Source of the DNA: JBKPCD01 sp046727175
Lineage (GTDB): Bacteria > Acidobacteriota > Vicinamibacteria > Vicinamibacterales > 2-12-FULL-66-21
DNA: 17,694 nucleotides
Assembly: GCA_046727175.1 (NCBI GenBank)
Contig: JBKPCD010000261.1
Location: forward strand, 1-17,694
Reading direction: 5' to 3'
The stretch's first letter is position 1. Each line of letters begins with the position of its first letter. The position numbers and the translations under genes are program-made. The notes beneath the pieces were generated by a model. That model saw only the letters and a program-made list of their open reading frames with translations. It made no database searches and was not told the DNA's origin. Positions 7,448-14,869 of this stretch are shown here, piece after piece.

Positions 7448-8650
7448 TCAGACAACGCCGCCGGCGACGACAACCTCCGACCCGGCGCGCGCGAAGATCT
7501 CCAGCGCTCGCGCGATCTGCGCCGGCGTGTGGGCCGCCGAACAGCTGGCGCGCAGTACGCACTGATCCTTCGGGCAGCCCGGCGGCACAATCAGGTTCAC
7601 ATACAGTCCGCCTCGCAGGAGGCTTCTCCACAGCGCAATCGTCCGCTCTTCGTCGCCGGTGAGGATCGGTACGATTGGCGACTCGTTCTCGCCGATCGCG
7701 TAGCCGATGTCACGCAGCCCCTGCCGCAGCTCACGAACGTTCGCCCACAGGCGGTCGCGCAGCTCCGGATGCTCGCGAGCCACGCGCATCGCGGCGGCCA
7801 CGCCGGCGATGTTCGACGGTGAACCCGACGCCGTGAAAACGTAGGCGCGCGCGAGGAAGTGGAGCGCACGCAGCTCGCTGTGGTCCGACACACAGACGCC
7901 GCCGATGCCCGCGAGCGATTTCGAAAACGTGCCGACGATGAAGTCGACGTGTTCCAGTACGCCCTGCTCCTCGGCGCAGCCGAGGCCGCGCGGGCCATAC
8001 GTGCCGAGCGAGTGCGCTTCGTCGACGAGCAGGTACGCGCCGTGCGCGCGGCAGACGTCGACGATGTCGCCTAGCGGCGCCACGTCGCCGCGAATCGAGT
8101 AGAGCCCTTCGACGGCCACGAGACGGTTGCGCTGGCCGGTCGGCAGCCGTTCCAGCTTACGCCGCAGGCTCTCAGGCGAATTGTGGCGAAAGGCCACGAC
8201 CTGCGACGCCGTCTGGCGCGTCGCGTCATAGATGCTCGCGTGGCTGTCGCTGTCGATGAGGATGACATCGCCGGGGCCGCACAGCCCGCCGATGAGCGAC
8301 AGGTTGGCCTGGTAGCCGGTGCTGAAGATCAGCGCGTGCCGCTTGCCGAACCACTCGGCGAACTGGCGCTCCAGATCCTCGTGCAGCGCCATCGTGCCGT
8401 TTGCGGTTCGCGATCCGGTCGTGCCGGTGCCGTAACGCGCGACCGCCTGCTGCGCCGCGGCGACAACGTCGGGGTGCAGCGTCAATCCGAGATAGTTGTT
8501 CGACCCGAACATCAGCGTCGGGCGACCCTCGACCACGACCTCGCACGGGCCGAGAACGCCGTCGATGATCGTCAGTCCGGGGATCGCCGAGCCGTCCGCG
8601 AACTTCGCGCACCGCTCTTCAACCGCCCGCAGCTTCTCCAGCAGATCCAT
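7448..8650 (-). CDS. Alpha-oxoamine synthase, serine palmitoyltransferase-like (PLP-dependent)
   Basis: The 400-residue fold-type I PLP enzyme condenses an acyl thioester with an amino acid, releasing CO2. Visible motifs are GSNNYLGLTLHP (49-60), GTTGSRTANGT (76-86), FSTGYQANL (109-117), DSHASIYD (135-142; H137 stacks on PLP), VEGLYSIRGDVAPL, VDEAHS (209-214; D210, H213) and GTFSKSL with Schiff-base K244. The C-terminal part has GGLYVN, PPGCP and LRASCSAAHTPAQI (R367 for substrate carboxylate). FSTGYxANL, DSHASIYD, FRHNSPESL and AAHTPAQI match bacterial serine palmitoyltransferase more closely than BioF or Kbl. The position behind an ACP and an acyl-AMP ligase also points to lipid, not biotin, synthesis. 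The ATG has a GAAGG nearby and lies 32 bases inside the preceding gene, implying coupled translation. The loop reads PPGCP where Sphingomonas SPT has PPATP. Confidence 0.82.
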   Translation of the reverse strand: MDLLEKLRAVEERCAKFADGSAIPGLTIIDGVLGPCEVVVEGRPTLMFGSNNYLGLTLHPDVVAAAQQAVARYGTGTTGSRTANGTMALHEDLERQFAEWFGKRHALIFSTGYQANLSLIGGLCGPGDVILIDSDSHASIYDATRQTASQVVAFRHNSPESLRRKLERLPTGQRNRLVAVEGLYSIRGDVAPLGDIVDVCRAHGAYLLVDEAHSLGTYGPRGLGCAEEQGVLEHVDFIVGTFSKSLAGIGGVCVSDHSELRALHFLARAYVFTASGSPSNIAGVAAAMRVAREHPELRDRLWANVRELRQGLRDIGYAIGENESPIVPILTGDEERTIALWRSLLRGGLYVNLIVPPGCPKDQCVLRASCSAAHTPAQIARALEIFARAGSEVVVAGGVV

Positions 8651-10337
8651 CTGCCTTCAGCTCTTCATAGCGAGCGCGCGTCGCGGCGCGCTGCACCTTG
8701 CCGCTGATCGTGCGCCCGACCGTGCCGCTCGGCACCAGCGCCACTTCGTCGACATACAGGCCGAAAAGATTGCTCACCTGCCGACGGATGTTGTCGGCCA
8801 GTCGGTCCCCCAGCACCGTGCCGTTCGGCTCGACGACGATCACCACCCGGTCCTCCCGGCCGAGCTCCGTGGCGCCGAACGCGACGACGCGTCCGCGCCG
8901 GACGCCGACCAGATCGTCGACCGCCCACTCGAGATCCTGCGGATGGTATTTGCGGCCGTTGACGATTATCACGTCCTTGGCCCGGCCGCAAACAAAAAGC
9001 TCGCCACCTGACAGATAGCCCAGGTCCCCCGTGTGCAGCCATCCGTCCCGGATCGTCTGCGCGGTCAGCGCCTCGTGCCGGTAGTAGCCTAGCATTATGG
9101 ACGGCCCTGCGAGAAGAATCTCACCCACGCATTTCTCGGGAAGTGGCTGCCCTGTCTCGTCGACCACTCGAATGGCGTGATCCGGAAACGCGCCGCCGCA
9201 ACTGACGAGTGTCACCGTGTTGTCTCCTGGACGGGCCGGACTGGCGATGCGCCGATCGTTCAACTCGTCGACGGCCACCGTCTCGGTTCGCGGACGACGG
9301 CCGCGCGGTGGAAAGGTCGCGGCCACGACGTGCTCGGCGAGACCGTAGCTCGGAAATAACGCGGTGTCGCGAAACCCCACGCGCGACAACTTCTCGGCAA
9401 AGGCCGCCAGCGTCGGCGGATGAATTGGCTCCGCGCCGCAGCCGGCGACGCGCCACGACGACAGATCGAGGCCCTCGAGATCGCGATCTTTCAGGCGGCG
9501 CACGCACAGATCGAACGCGAAGTTCGGGGCAAAGCTGATCGTTCCGCGGTGACGCGTGATCGCACGCAGCCACTCGACGGGGCGGCGGACAAAGAGCGCC
9601 GCCGGCAAGAGAATCCCCGGCCGCGCCGAATAGAGCGGTCCGAGCGCCATGCCGACGAGCCCCATGTCGTGATTGAGCGGCAGCCAGCTGACGCCCACGT
9701 CTTCTTCGCCCGTGGCGAGCCCTGACGGCCCGTTAATCGAGTCGACGTTCGCGCAGACATTGCGGTGCGTCAGCGCGACGCCTTTCGGCGTCGACGTCGA
9801 GCCCGATGTGAATTGCACGAATGCGATGTCGTCGAGCGACGGGAGCGCGTCGGGATCCATCTCGCTCGCGTCGAGCGTCTCGTAAGCCAGCACCAGCGAG
9901 AGATGACGGCACGTGGGACGCAGCGCCTCGAACTCTGGCGCCAGCGCCGCCGACGTCAGGAGCGCACGCGCCTCCGCCGCGCGCAGCGTGTTGGCGGTGA
10001 GGCCGAAGAACCGCGGCAGATCGCTCGTCGCCGACGGCGGTGAGAGCGACGCAGGGATGAGGCCCGCGATCGACGCGCCGAAGAGCGCGGTCAGGAACTG
10101 TTCGGAGTCGGGGAGGACCAGTGCGACGAGGTCGCCGCGGCGAAGGCCGGCGTCGCGCAGCGCGCGTGCGACGCGGCCGGCGGCGCGCTGCATGTCGGCG
10201 TACGACCGCACATCTTCCTGCACGGGCATCACCGAACCGCCGGCGCCGTTGGTCGCGCTCGACCGCGCGAAGGCGTAGCCGGTGCCGGCGCGCGCGGCCT
10301 GGTCGAGCGCCTCGGGCAGCGTGCGCAGCCCAGTCAT
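8619..10337 (-). CDS. Fatty acyl-AMP ligase / acyl-ACP synthetase (FAAL-like, ANL superfamily)
   Basis: The 572-residue adenylate-forming enzyme activates a fatty acid as acyl-AMP and hands it to a carrier protein. Motifs in order are the P-loop FTSGSTSTPKGVALTHRN (176-193), SWLPLNHDMGLVGM (217-230), FAPNFAFDLCVRR (269-281) and GCGAEPI (299-305). FPSYGLAEHVVAATFPP (328-344), LHTGDLGY (434-441) and GRAKDVIIVNGRKYHPQDLE (451-470) follow. The C-terminal catalytic lysine is in GRTISGKVQR (K547). WLPxxHDMGL, FPxYGLAE and GRxKDxIIxxGRxxxPQDLE are typical of FAALs rather than plain acyl-CoA ligases. The ATG overlaps the ACP stop as TGATG, so ACP and ligase are translationally coupled, which supports direct loading of that ACP. 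The chain length accepted is not visible. Confidence 0.9.
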   Translation of the reverse strand: MTGLRTLPEALDQAARAGTGYAFARSSATNGAGGSVMPVQEDVRSYADMQRAAGRVARALRDAGLRRGDLVALVLPDSEQFLTALFGASIAGLIPASLSPPSATSDLPRFFGLTANTLRAAEARALLTSAALAPEFEALRPTCRHLSLVLAYETLDASEMDPDALPSLDDIAFVQFTSGSTSTPKGVALTHRNVCANVDSINGPSGLATGEEDVGVSWLPLNHDMGLVGMALGPLYSARPGILLPAALFVRRPVEWLRAITRHRGTISFAPNFAFDLCVRRLKDRDLEGLDLSSWRVAGCGAEPIHPPTLAAFAEKLSRVGFRDTALFPSYGLAEHVVAATFPPRGRRPRTETVAVDELNDRRIASPARPGDNTVTLVSCGGAFPDHAIRVVDETGQPLPEKCVGEILLAGPSIMLGYYRHEALTAQTIRDGWLHTGDLGYLSGGELFVCGRAKDVIIVNGRKYHPQDLEWAVDDLVGVRRGRVVAFGATELGREDRVVIVVEPNGTVLGDRLADNIRRQVSNLFGLYVDEVALVPSGTVGRTISGKVQRAATRARYEELKADGSAGEAAGG

Positions 10338-10609
10338 CAGGCGGTCGGCCGCCCGGCGTCGTGTCCGACGAGCTGCGCGACCTGCGCCACGACCTGCGCG
10401 ACGGTGCGCGTCGCCGGGACGTCGTTCAGCGGAATGGAAATGTTGAATCGATCCTCGAGCTCCGCAATCACTTCGAGGACCTGCAGGGAGTCGAACCCGA
10501 GATTGACGACCAGGTCGCTGTCGAGCGTCGGCTCGATCGGCCGTCGGCTGACGCTCTTGAGCACGTCGAGAACACCCATTTCAATCTGGACCAGTGCAGG
10601 CTCGGGCAT
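10337..10609 (-). CDS. Acyl carrier protein, first gene of the lipid operon
   Basis: The 90-residue protein (from the ATG at 10607-10609) has a carrier-protein fold. The phosphopantetheine site is LGFDSLQVLEVIAELEDRF, with the serine at residue 41 of this start, followed by the helix III region ISIPLNDVPATRTVAQVV. The holo-form would hold the acyl chain for the oxoamine synthase. An in-frame GTG at 10664-10666 would add 19 residues (109 total). That extension lacks ACP character and begins inside the 19-bp palindrome, so the later ATG is preferred. No strong Shine-Dalgarno precedes either. Its stop overlaps the ligase start by one base (TGATG). The ACP is distinct in context from a primary FabC-type ACP because no fatty-acid synthase genes are near. 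Confidence 0.88.
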   Translation of the reverse strand: MPEPALVQIEMGVLDVLKSVSRRPIEPTLDSDLVVNLGFDSLQVLEVIAELEDRFNISIPLNDVPATRTVAQVVAQVAQLVGHDAGRPTA

Positions 10610-10658
10610 CAGGCGATCGTCGGTAAGAATATCACTTGAACATAGGGTAATCAGAGCG

Positions 10659-10677
10659 GGGTTCACCCCGTGAACCC
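10659..10677. promoter_or_regulatory. Perfect 19-bp palindrome upstream of the lipid operon (candidate operator)
   Basis: GGGTTCAC, CCC, GTGAACCC: two perfect 8-base arms around a 3-base centre. It lies about 50 bases upstream of the preferred ACP start, the usual place for a dimeric repressor or activator site. There is no T-run, and it is upstream of a gene rather than downstream, so an intrinsic terminator is unlikely. The bound protein is unknown and no regulator gene is adjacent. Confidence 0.55.
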
Positions 10678-10993
10678 ATCCATTTCACGATCAGCGCGCC
10701 AATGGCGCGAGCTCGGCGCGGCGCCGTCGGGCAGCGAATAGCGATCCACGTTCAGCGCCATGGAGACGAGCGTGTAGTAACCGCCAGGACAAGCAACCTC
10801 TATTACCTGACGGCGCTGACGCAGGAGGAAACGATCCTCGTCCTGATGCCCGGCAACGCCTCGAACGTCTGCGTGACGTTTCAGCTGTGATAGAGGAATG
10901 AGGCGCTACGGAGAGCCGACCCCAGCCTGGATTTCTCCGTGAACTCCGTGACTCCGCGATAAACGCTTTGTCCGCGTCCTCCGCCAGACTCCG
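10678..10993. other. Gene-free gap between the lipid operon and the VWA fragment
   Basis: No convincing gene is present. A plus-strand frame (10702-10890, 62 residues) and a minus-strand frame ending near 10668 (with ACPGGYYTLVSMALNVDRYSLP and no start codon) can be read. The minus frame looks faintly protein-like and may be the C-terminal remnant of a lost gene. The gap also holds the short ctccgtga repeat. Confidence 0.4.
10935..10960 (+). repeat. Three-unit CTCCGTGA repeat
   Basis: CTCCGTGAA, CTCCGTGA and CTCCGCGAT run head to tail in the gap downstream of the truncated VWA gene. The period is 8-9 bases. It is a short direct repeat similar in kind to the others in this window; no function is evident. 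Confidence 0.5.
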
Positions 10994-11443
10994 TTATCTC
11001 GAGCCGCGCACGGCTCTCGGCGCCGGCAGCGGCGACGCGACGTATCCGCGGCGGGCGCGGACGGTCAGGCCGGCCCACTTCGTCTTCAATTCGATCGCGC
11101 GATACTTGCCGTCGAGCGTCACGTCCTCCGGTGCATACGCGAGGACGTAGTACGTGCTCGTGTCGGCAGCGACAGCGGCAAGCTCCGACGTGAGATTGTC
11201 GCTGTGACGGAACGTGATGCCGCCGGTTTGCGACGCCAGGATGTCGAGTCCCTCCGAGGAGCTGTCCCCGTGAAGCGAGAACGTGCCCATGGCGATGGTC
11301 GCGTCCGGTGGAATCCGTCCTCCGGCCCCCTGCGTGCTGCGGGCGTCGACAGTGTAGATCGTGATCCCGGCGCGTGATGCCTGGCCCGCGACCCGCGGCA
11401 GTTCGCTCCGCACGTCTGCGGTGAAAAAGCCTTCCGAGAGCAT
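10994..11443 (-). pseudogene. C-terminal part of an acidobacterial VWA-domain protein, 5' truncated
   Basis: The 149 residues begin at RVMLSEGFFTADVRSELPRV and continue through TIYTVDARSTQG, GLDILASQTGGITFRHSDNL, DTSTYYVLAYAPEDVTLDGK and WAGLTVRARRGYVASPLP. This is the second half of the VWFA-related family common in Acidobacteria: the end of the VWA fold, then the YYVLxYxP block and the RARRGY ending. Full-length members are secreted and carry an N-terminal signal peptide and a VWA MIDAS motif (DxSxS). Both are missing here. Immediately upstream, where the N-terminal half should be, is the purine-rich repeat block. No ribosome binding site is seen before the ATG at 11441-11443. It is most likely a non-functional remnant. 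Confidence 0.65.
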
Positions 11444-11452
11444 TACGCGAGA

Positions 11453-11640
11453 AGAGGAGAAGATAACGGGAGTAGTGGAGAAGACAAAAACAACGGGGCG
11501 AGGGGAGAAAATAAGAACAACAAGAGAAGGGGAGAGGATAAGAACAACAGGAGCAAGGGAGAAAGGGAGAATACAAGCAATAGTTTCTTCTCCCCTACTT
11601 CCTTTCTCCTGCTATTCATCTTCTCCCGTCTCCGTTATCC
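11453..11640. repeat. Purine-rich 27-bp tandem repeats followed by a pyrimidine-rich tract
   Basis: On the plus strand 11453-11580 is almost pure A/G with scattered C/T. It contains at least three 27-base units, 11484-11510, 11511-11537 and 11538-11564, the last two starting ATAAGAACAACA. A fourth, weaker unit precedes them. From 11584 to 11640 the strand switches to C/T-rich sequence (TTCTTCTCCCC..CTTCTCCCGTC) that can partly pair back with the purine block. Composition is quite unlike the flanking coding DNA. It fills most of the space between the truncated VWA gene and the TPR protein stop. Confidence 0.75.
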
Positions 11641-11660
11641 ATGATTCAGGCTCGAGTCGG

Positions 11661-12287
11661 TCACTTTTTCATCAGCCGCTCAACGGCTCCCGCTGCCGCT
11701 GTATTCCCCGGCTCGAGCTGCTCGAGCCTTCGATAGGCAGCCAGCGCGGATTGTGGATCTTGTTGTTGTTCGTACAACGCGCCGATTCGCAAATAAATGG
11801 AGGTGAGGGCCGGAACGCGCTCGAGCAGCTCGCGGTAGGCGGCAATCGCGGCGGCGGTGTTGCCGGCCGCTGCCGCCGATTCCGCTGAATCGATGCGTCG
11901 CTGGATGTCGCTGGCGCTGATGCCTGCGAGCGGGCCCGGCGGCGCCGCAAGCGCACCACGGAGCAGCCGGATATCCAGCGGAGCGTTTGGTTTGAGCGTC
12001 GATATCTGAGTGGCCGTTCGTGCTGTTTCGAAGCCAGGGGCCTGAATCACGAACTTCCAGTCGCCGCGTCTCAGGCCGATCATGGCGAAGCGCCCTTTTT
12101 CGTCGCTCGACGCCGTGAACGTCGACGGCGACTGATCCGGGTTGTGTGCCGTAATGGTGGCGCCTTTGACCGGCCTGCCCGCTTCGTCCCTGACGATGCC
12201 CGCGATGCGCCCGACTTGCGCGCTCCCGGCCGCAGCGATGCCCAGAATGAGCGTCAGCGTCAGCGATACCGTCCCAAGCCCTCTCAT
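11661..12287 (-). CDS. Secreted carboxypeptidase-regulatory-like plus TPR protein
   Basis: The 208-residue protein begins MRGLGTVSLTLTLILGIAAA with a signal peptide, probable cleavage after GSA near residue 23. Residues about 26-85 form a CarboxypepD_reg-type beta-sandwich (RIAGIVRDEAGRPVKGATIT, then FTASSDEKGRFAMIGLRRGDW). From about 126 to 197 there are two TPR-like helical hairpins (AESAAAAGNTAAAIAAYREL and IGALYEQQQDPQSALAAYRR). Such proteins are periplasmic or surface scaffolds; the partner is unknown. The reading frame extends 315 codons further upstream without a stop, but that stretch is antisense to the serine hydrolase gene. The signal peptide marks the true ATG at 12285-12287. Start and promoter are shared in a 27-base divergent gap with the next gene. 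Confidence 0.85.
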   Translation of the reverse strand: MRGLGTVSLTLTLILGIAAAGSAQVGRIAGIVRDEAGRPVKGATITAHNPDQSPSTFTASSDEKGRFAMIGLRRGDWKFVIQAPGFETARTATQISTLKPNAPLDIRLLRGALAAPPGPLAGISASDIQRRIDSAESAAAAGNTAAAIAAYRELLERVPALTSIYLRIGALYEQQQDPQSALAAYRRLEQLEPGNTAAAGAVERLMKK

Positions 12288-12294
12288 CGTCGCA

Positions 12295-12303
12295 AAGTAT
12301 AAT
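12295..12303. promoter_or_regulatory. Overlapping divergent -10 boxes
   Basis: The sequence AGTATAATT holds TATAAT on the plus strand (12298-12303) and TATACT on the minus strand (12295-12300). The two starts are only 27 bases apart. Each box ends 11 or 7 bases before its ATG, so both transcripts would be leaderless or nearly so. No good -35 box is visible on either side. Confidence 0.45.
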
Positions 12304-12314
12304 TCAGGGCCGAT

Positions 12315-14744
12315 ATGCTGAAGGCGTTCCTCGTCGCCATCGCCATCGCCCTGTCGCAGATGGACCAGGGGCAATCCAGGCTCGACCTCCTTCCACGAGC
12401 ATCTGTCCCGGCGCGGCCCGCTGCCGAGGTCGAACAATCCGGCGCCGATCTCCACAAGTTCGATGCGATTGAAACGCTCGTGCAGGAAGCGATCGCGGAC
12501 AAGAAGCTGCCGGGCGCGGTCATCCTGATCGGACGCGGGGAACGCATCCTCTATCAGAAGGCGATTGGCAGCCGAGCGCTCGTGCCGTCGGTCGAACCGA
12601 TGACGCTCGACACGATCTTCGATCTCGCGTCGCTCACGAAAGTCGTCGTGACGACCACGAGCGTCATGATGCTGGTTGAACAAGGCCGGCTCCGGCTCAA
12701 CGATCGCGTGGCGACCTTCATCCCTGGTTTCGAGCGTTACGGCAAAGGCGATATCACGATTCGCCACCTTCTTACCCACGTCTCGGGCCTCCGACCGGAT
12801 CTCGATCTCGGCGACGTCTGGAGCGGCGCCGACACGGCGATTGCGCTCGCGATCGAAGAAGTGCCGACCTCGCCGCCCGGGGAACGCTTCGTCTACAGCG
12901 ACATCAATTTCTTTCTGCTCGGTGAGGTGGTGCGCCGCGTGAGCGGCCTGTCCCTCGATCGTTTCGCGCGCGAGAAGATCTTCGAGCCGCTCGGCATGAA
13001 GGACACGATGTTCCTTCCGCCCGTCGCGCTTCGGCCGCGCATCGCACCGACCGAGAGCTGCGCGCCGTTCGTCTGGCCCTGCGAGGGCACGGAGACGCAA
13101 ATGCTGCGTGGCGTGGTTCACGATCCCACAGCCAGACGCATGGGCGGCATCGCCGGGCATGCGGGACTCTTCAGCACAGCCGCCGATCTGTCGATCTTCT
13201 GCCGCATGCTGCTCTCGGGCGGCGTCTATCACAGCACGCGAATCCTGTCGCCGCTGGCCGTCGAGAAGATGACGACGCCGACCACCGGCCGCGATCCAAA
13301 CGTACGCGGCCTCGGCTGGGACATCGATTCGACGTTTTCGTCAAACCGCGGCGAGCTGTTGCCGGTTGGTTCCTACGGACACACCGGGTACACCGGCACG
13401 TCGCTGTGGATTGACCCCGCAAGCGGTCTGTTCGTGGTGTTCCTTTCGAATCGCGTGCATCCGGACGGCAAGGGGGATGTGACGCCGCTGCGTGCGCGGG
13501 TGGCGACCGTTGCGGCGTCCGCGTTGACGTCACTGCCAGCAGCAGGTGCTGAGTCCGTTCTAACCGGCCGCGACTTCGGGCCTTCGGGGACGCTGCCGCC
13601 GCCGGCGCCCCGCTCTCCAGTGCTGACCGGCATCGACGTGCTGCGCGCCCAGGGCTTCGCTGCACTCAAAGGCAAGCGGGTTGCCCTGCTGACCAACCAC
13701 ACGGGACGTGCGCGCGACGGCGCGACGACGATCGATCTCCTGCACGACGCAAAGGAGCTGAAGCTCGTCGCGCTATTCAGCCCCGAGCACGGAATCCGCG
13801 GCCTCGTCGACGCCAGCGTTCCCTCGACCAGCGACGAGAAGACGGGCCTCCCGATTCATTCTTTGTACGGTGAGACGCGGCGGCCCACGCAAGCGATGCT
13901 CGACGGGCTCGACGCGATCGTCATCGATCTCCAGGACATCGGCACCCGGTTCTACACGTACATGACAACGACGGCGTACGTGATGGAGGAGGCGGCCAAG
14001 CGGCACATCTCCGTGGTCGTGCTGGACCGGCCCAACCCGATCAACGGTTTTCAGATCGAAGGACCGACGCTCGACAAGACACAGCTGGGATTCACCGGGT
14101 ACTTTCCGATGCCGATCCGGCATGGGCTCACGCTCGGCGAGCTGGCGCGGCTGTTCAACGCCGAGAATCACATCGGCGCCGAGCTCACCGTCGTCGAATT
14201 GAAGAATTGGAGGCGTGAGGACTGGTTCGATCAAACCGGCGCGCCGTGGATCAATCCCTCCCCGAACATGCGGAATCTGTTGCAAGCCACGCTGTATCCA
14301 GGCATCGGCGCGATCGAGGGGACGAACGTTTCGGTGGGGAGAGGCACCGACGCTCCGTTCGAACAGATTGGCGCGCCGTGGATCGACGCCGTGAGGCTCT
14401 CCGACGCCCTCAACGTGCGCAACCTGCCAGGGATTCGGTTCTATCCGGTGCGGTTCACTCCGACTTCGAGCAAGTACACGGGCGAGGAGTGCCAGGGCGT
14501 CTTCCTGATCGTCACCGATCGACTCGCCCTGCGGCCCGTCCGGATCGGGATCGAGATCGCAGCCACGCTGCAGAAGCTGTATGGCGCGAAGTTCGACCTC
14601 GACGCAGCCGAGCGGCTGTTCGGATCACGTGACGGGCTCGCTCGAATTCGCGCCGGAGAGGACCCTTCGGCTATCGCCGCGTCCTGGGCTGCCGGCGAGG
14701 CCCGATGGAGGCTGCTCCGCAATCAATACCTCCTATACCGCTGA
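12315..14744 (+). CDS. Fusion of AmiE-like serine hydrolase (beta-lactamase fold) and DUF1343/NamZ-like exo-beta-N-acetylmuramidase
   Basis: The 809-residue protein joins two enzymes that B. subtilis makes from neighbouring genes (amiE and namZ). Residues about 45-410 are a class-C beta-lactamase/esterase-like domain with catalytic SLTK (S106, K109), YSDIN (194-198) and the HTG triad at 356-358. AmiE relatives cleave the MurNAc-L-alanine bond. After a Pro-rich linker (about 425-436), residues 437-809 are a full DUF1343/GH171 domain. It shows GIDVL, LTNHTGRARDG, LFSPEHGIRG (489-496; E491 is the likely catalytic Glu), DLQDIGTRFYTY, LDRPNPI, GFTGYFPMPIRHGLT, NPSPNMRN, EGTNVSVGRGTD and FTPTSSKY. 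NamZ releases MurNAc from non-reducing ends. The N-terminus is short and hydrophobic (MLKAFLVAIAIALSQ), a plausible signal peptide, so the enzyme probably acts outside the cytoplasm. Role: turnover or scavenging of peptidoglycan fragments. Confidence 0.88.
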   Translation: MLKAFLVAIAIALSQMDQGQSRLDLLPRASVPARPAAEVEQSGADLHKFDAIETLVQEAIADKKLPGAVILIGRGERILYQKAIGSRALVPSVEPMTLDTIFDLASLTKVVVTTTSVMMLVEQGRLRLNDRVATFIPGFERYGKGDITIRHLLTHVSGLRPDLDLGDVWSGADTAIALAIEEVPTSPPGERFVYSDINFFLLGEVVRRVSGLSLDRFAREKIFEPLGMKDTMFLPPVALRPRIAPTESCAPFVWPCEGTETQMLRGVVHDPTARRMGGIAGHAGLFSTAADLSIFCRMLLSGGVYHSTRILSPLAVEKMTTPTTGRDPNVRGLGWDIDSTFSSNRGELLPVGSYGHTGYTGTSLWIDPASGLFVVFLSNRVHPDGKGDVTPLRARVATVAASALTSLPAAGAESVLTGRDFGPSGTLPPPAPRSPVLTGIDVLRAQGFAALKGKRVALLTNHTGRARDGATTIDLLHDAKELKLVALFSPEHGIRGLVDASVPSTSDEKTGLPIHSLYGETRRPTQAMLDGLDAIVIDLQDIGTRFYTYMTTTAYVMEEAAKRHISVVVLDRPNPINGFQIEGPTLDKTQLGFTGYFPMPIRHGLTLGELARLFNAENHIGAELTVVELKNWRREDWFDQTGAPWINPSPNMRNLLQATLYPGIGAIEGTNVSVGRGTDAPFEQIGAPWIDAVRLSDALNVRNLPGIRFYPVRFTPTSSKYTGEECQGVFLIVTDRLALRPVRIGIEIAATLQKLYGAKFDLDAAERLFGSRDGLARIRAGEDPSAIAASWAAGEARWRLLRNQYLLYR

Positions 14745-14813
14745 GGTGTGCCGAAGGACGTCCCAAACCCAGCACAAACACACCCGCCGTGCAACCGAAG
14801 GTAGTTCTAGGCG

Positions 14814-14841
14814 TTACAGCTGAGGCGAAGGATGCTAGAAT
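14814..14841 (+). promoter_or_regulatory. Possible promoter of the diguanylate cyclase
   Basis: TTACAG (14814-14819) and TAGAAT (14836-14841) are separated by 16 bases and sit 28 bases before the ATG at 14870, in the 125-base gap after the hydrolase fusion. They are moderate matches to a sigma-70-type promoter. Confidence 0.3.
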
Positions 14842-14869
14842 CTATGCGGCTCCCCCAGCCAGCAACCCC

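Noticed and set aside
10659..10677. Palindrome as an intrinsic terminator
   Set aside because: No following T-run on either strand and it precedes rather than follows the nearest genes.
10702..10890. 62-residue plus-strand frame in the operon/VWA gap
   Set aside because: No ribosome binding site or similarity; the opposite strand reads at least as protein-like, so neither is annotated as a gene.
11453..11640. Purine-rich repeats as a CRISPR array
   Set aside because: Units are contiguous without unique spacers, only about three to four copies, and no cas genes are present.
12288..13232. 315-codon upstream extension of the TPR protein frame on the minus strand
   Set aside because: It lies entirely antisense to the well-supported serine hydrolase domain, is rich in Arg/Asp/His as expected of a shadow frame, and a clear signal peptide marks the start at 12287.
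14705..14869. 55-residue N-terminal extension of the diguanylate cyclase
   Set aside because: It overlaps the end of the hydrolase fusion, lacks hydrophobic or domain character, and the ATG at 14870 starts the first membrane helix.
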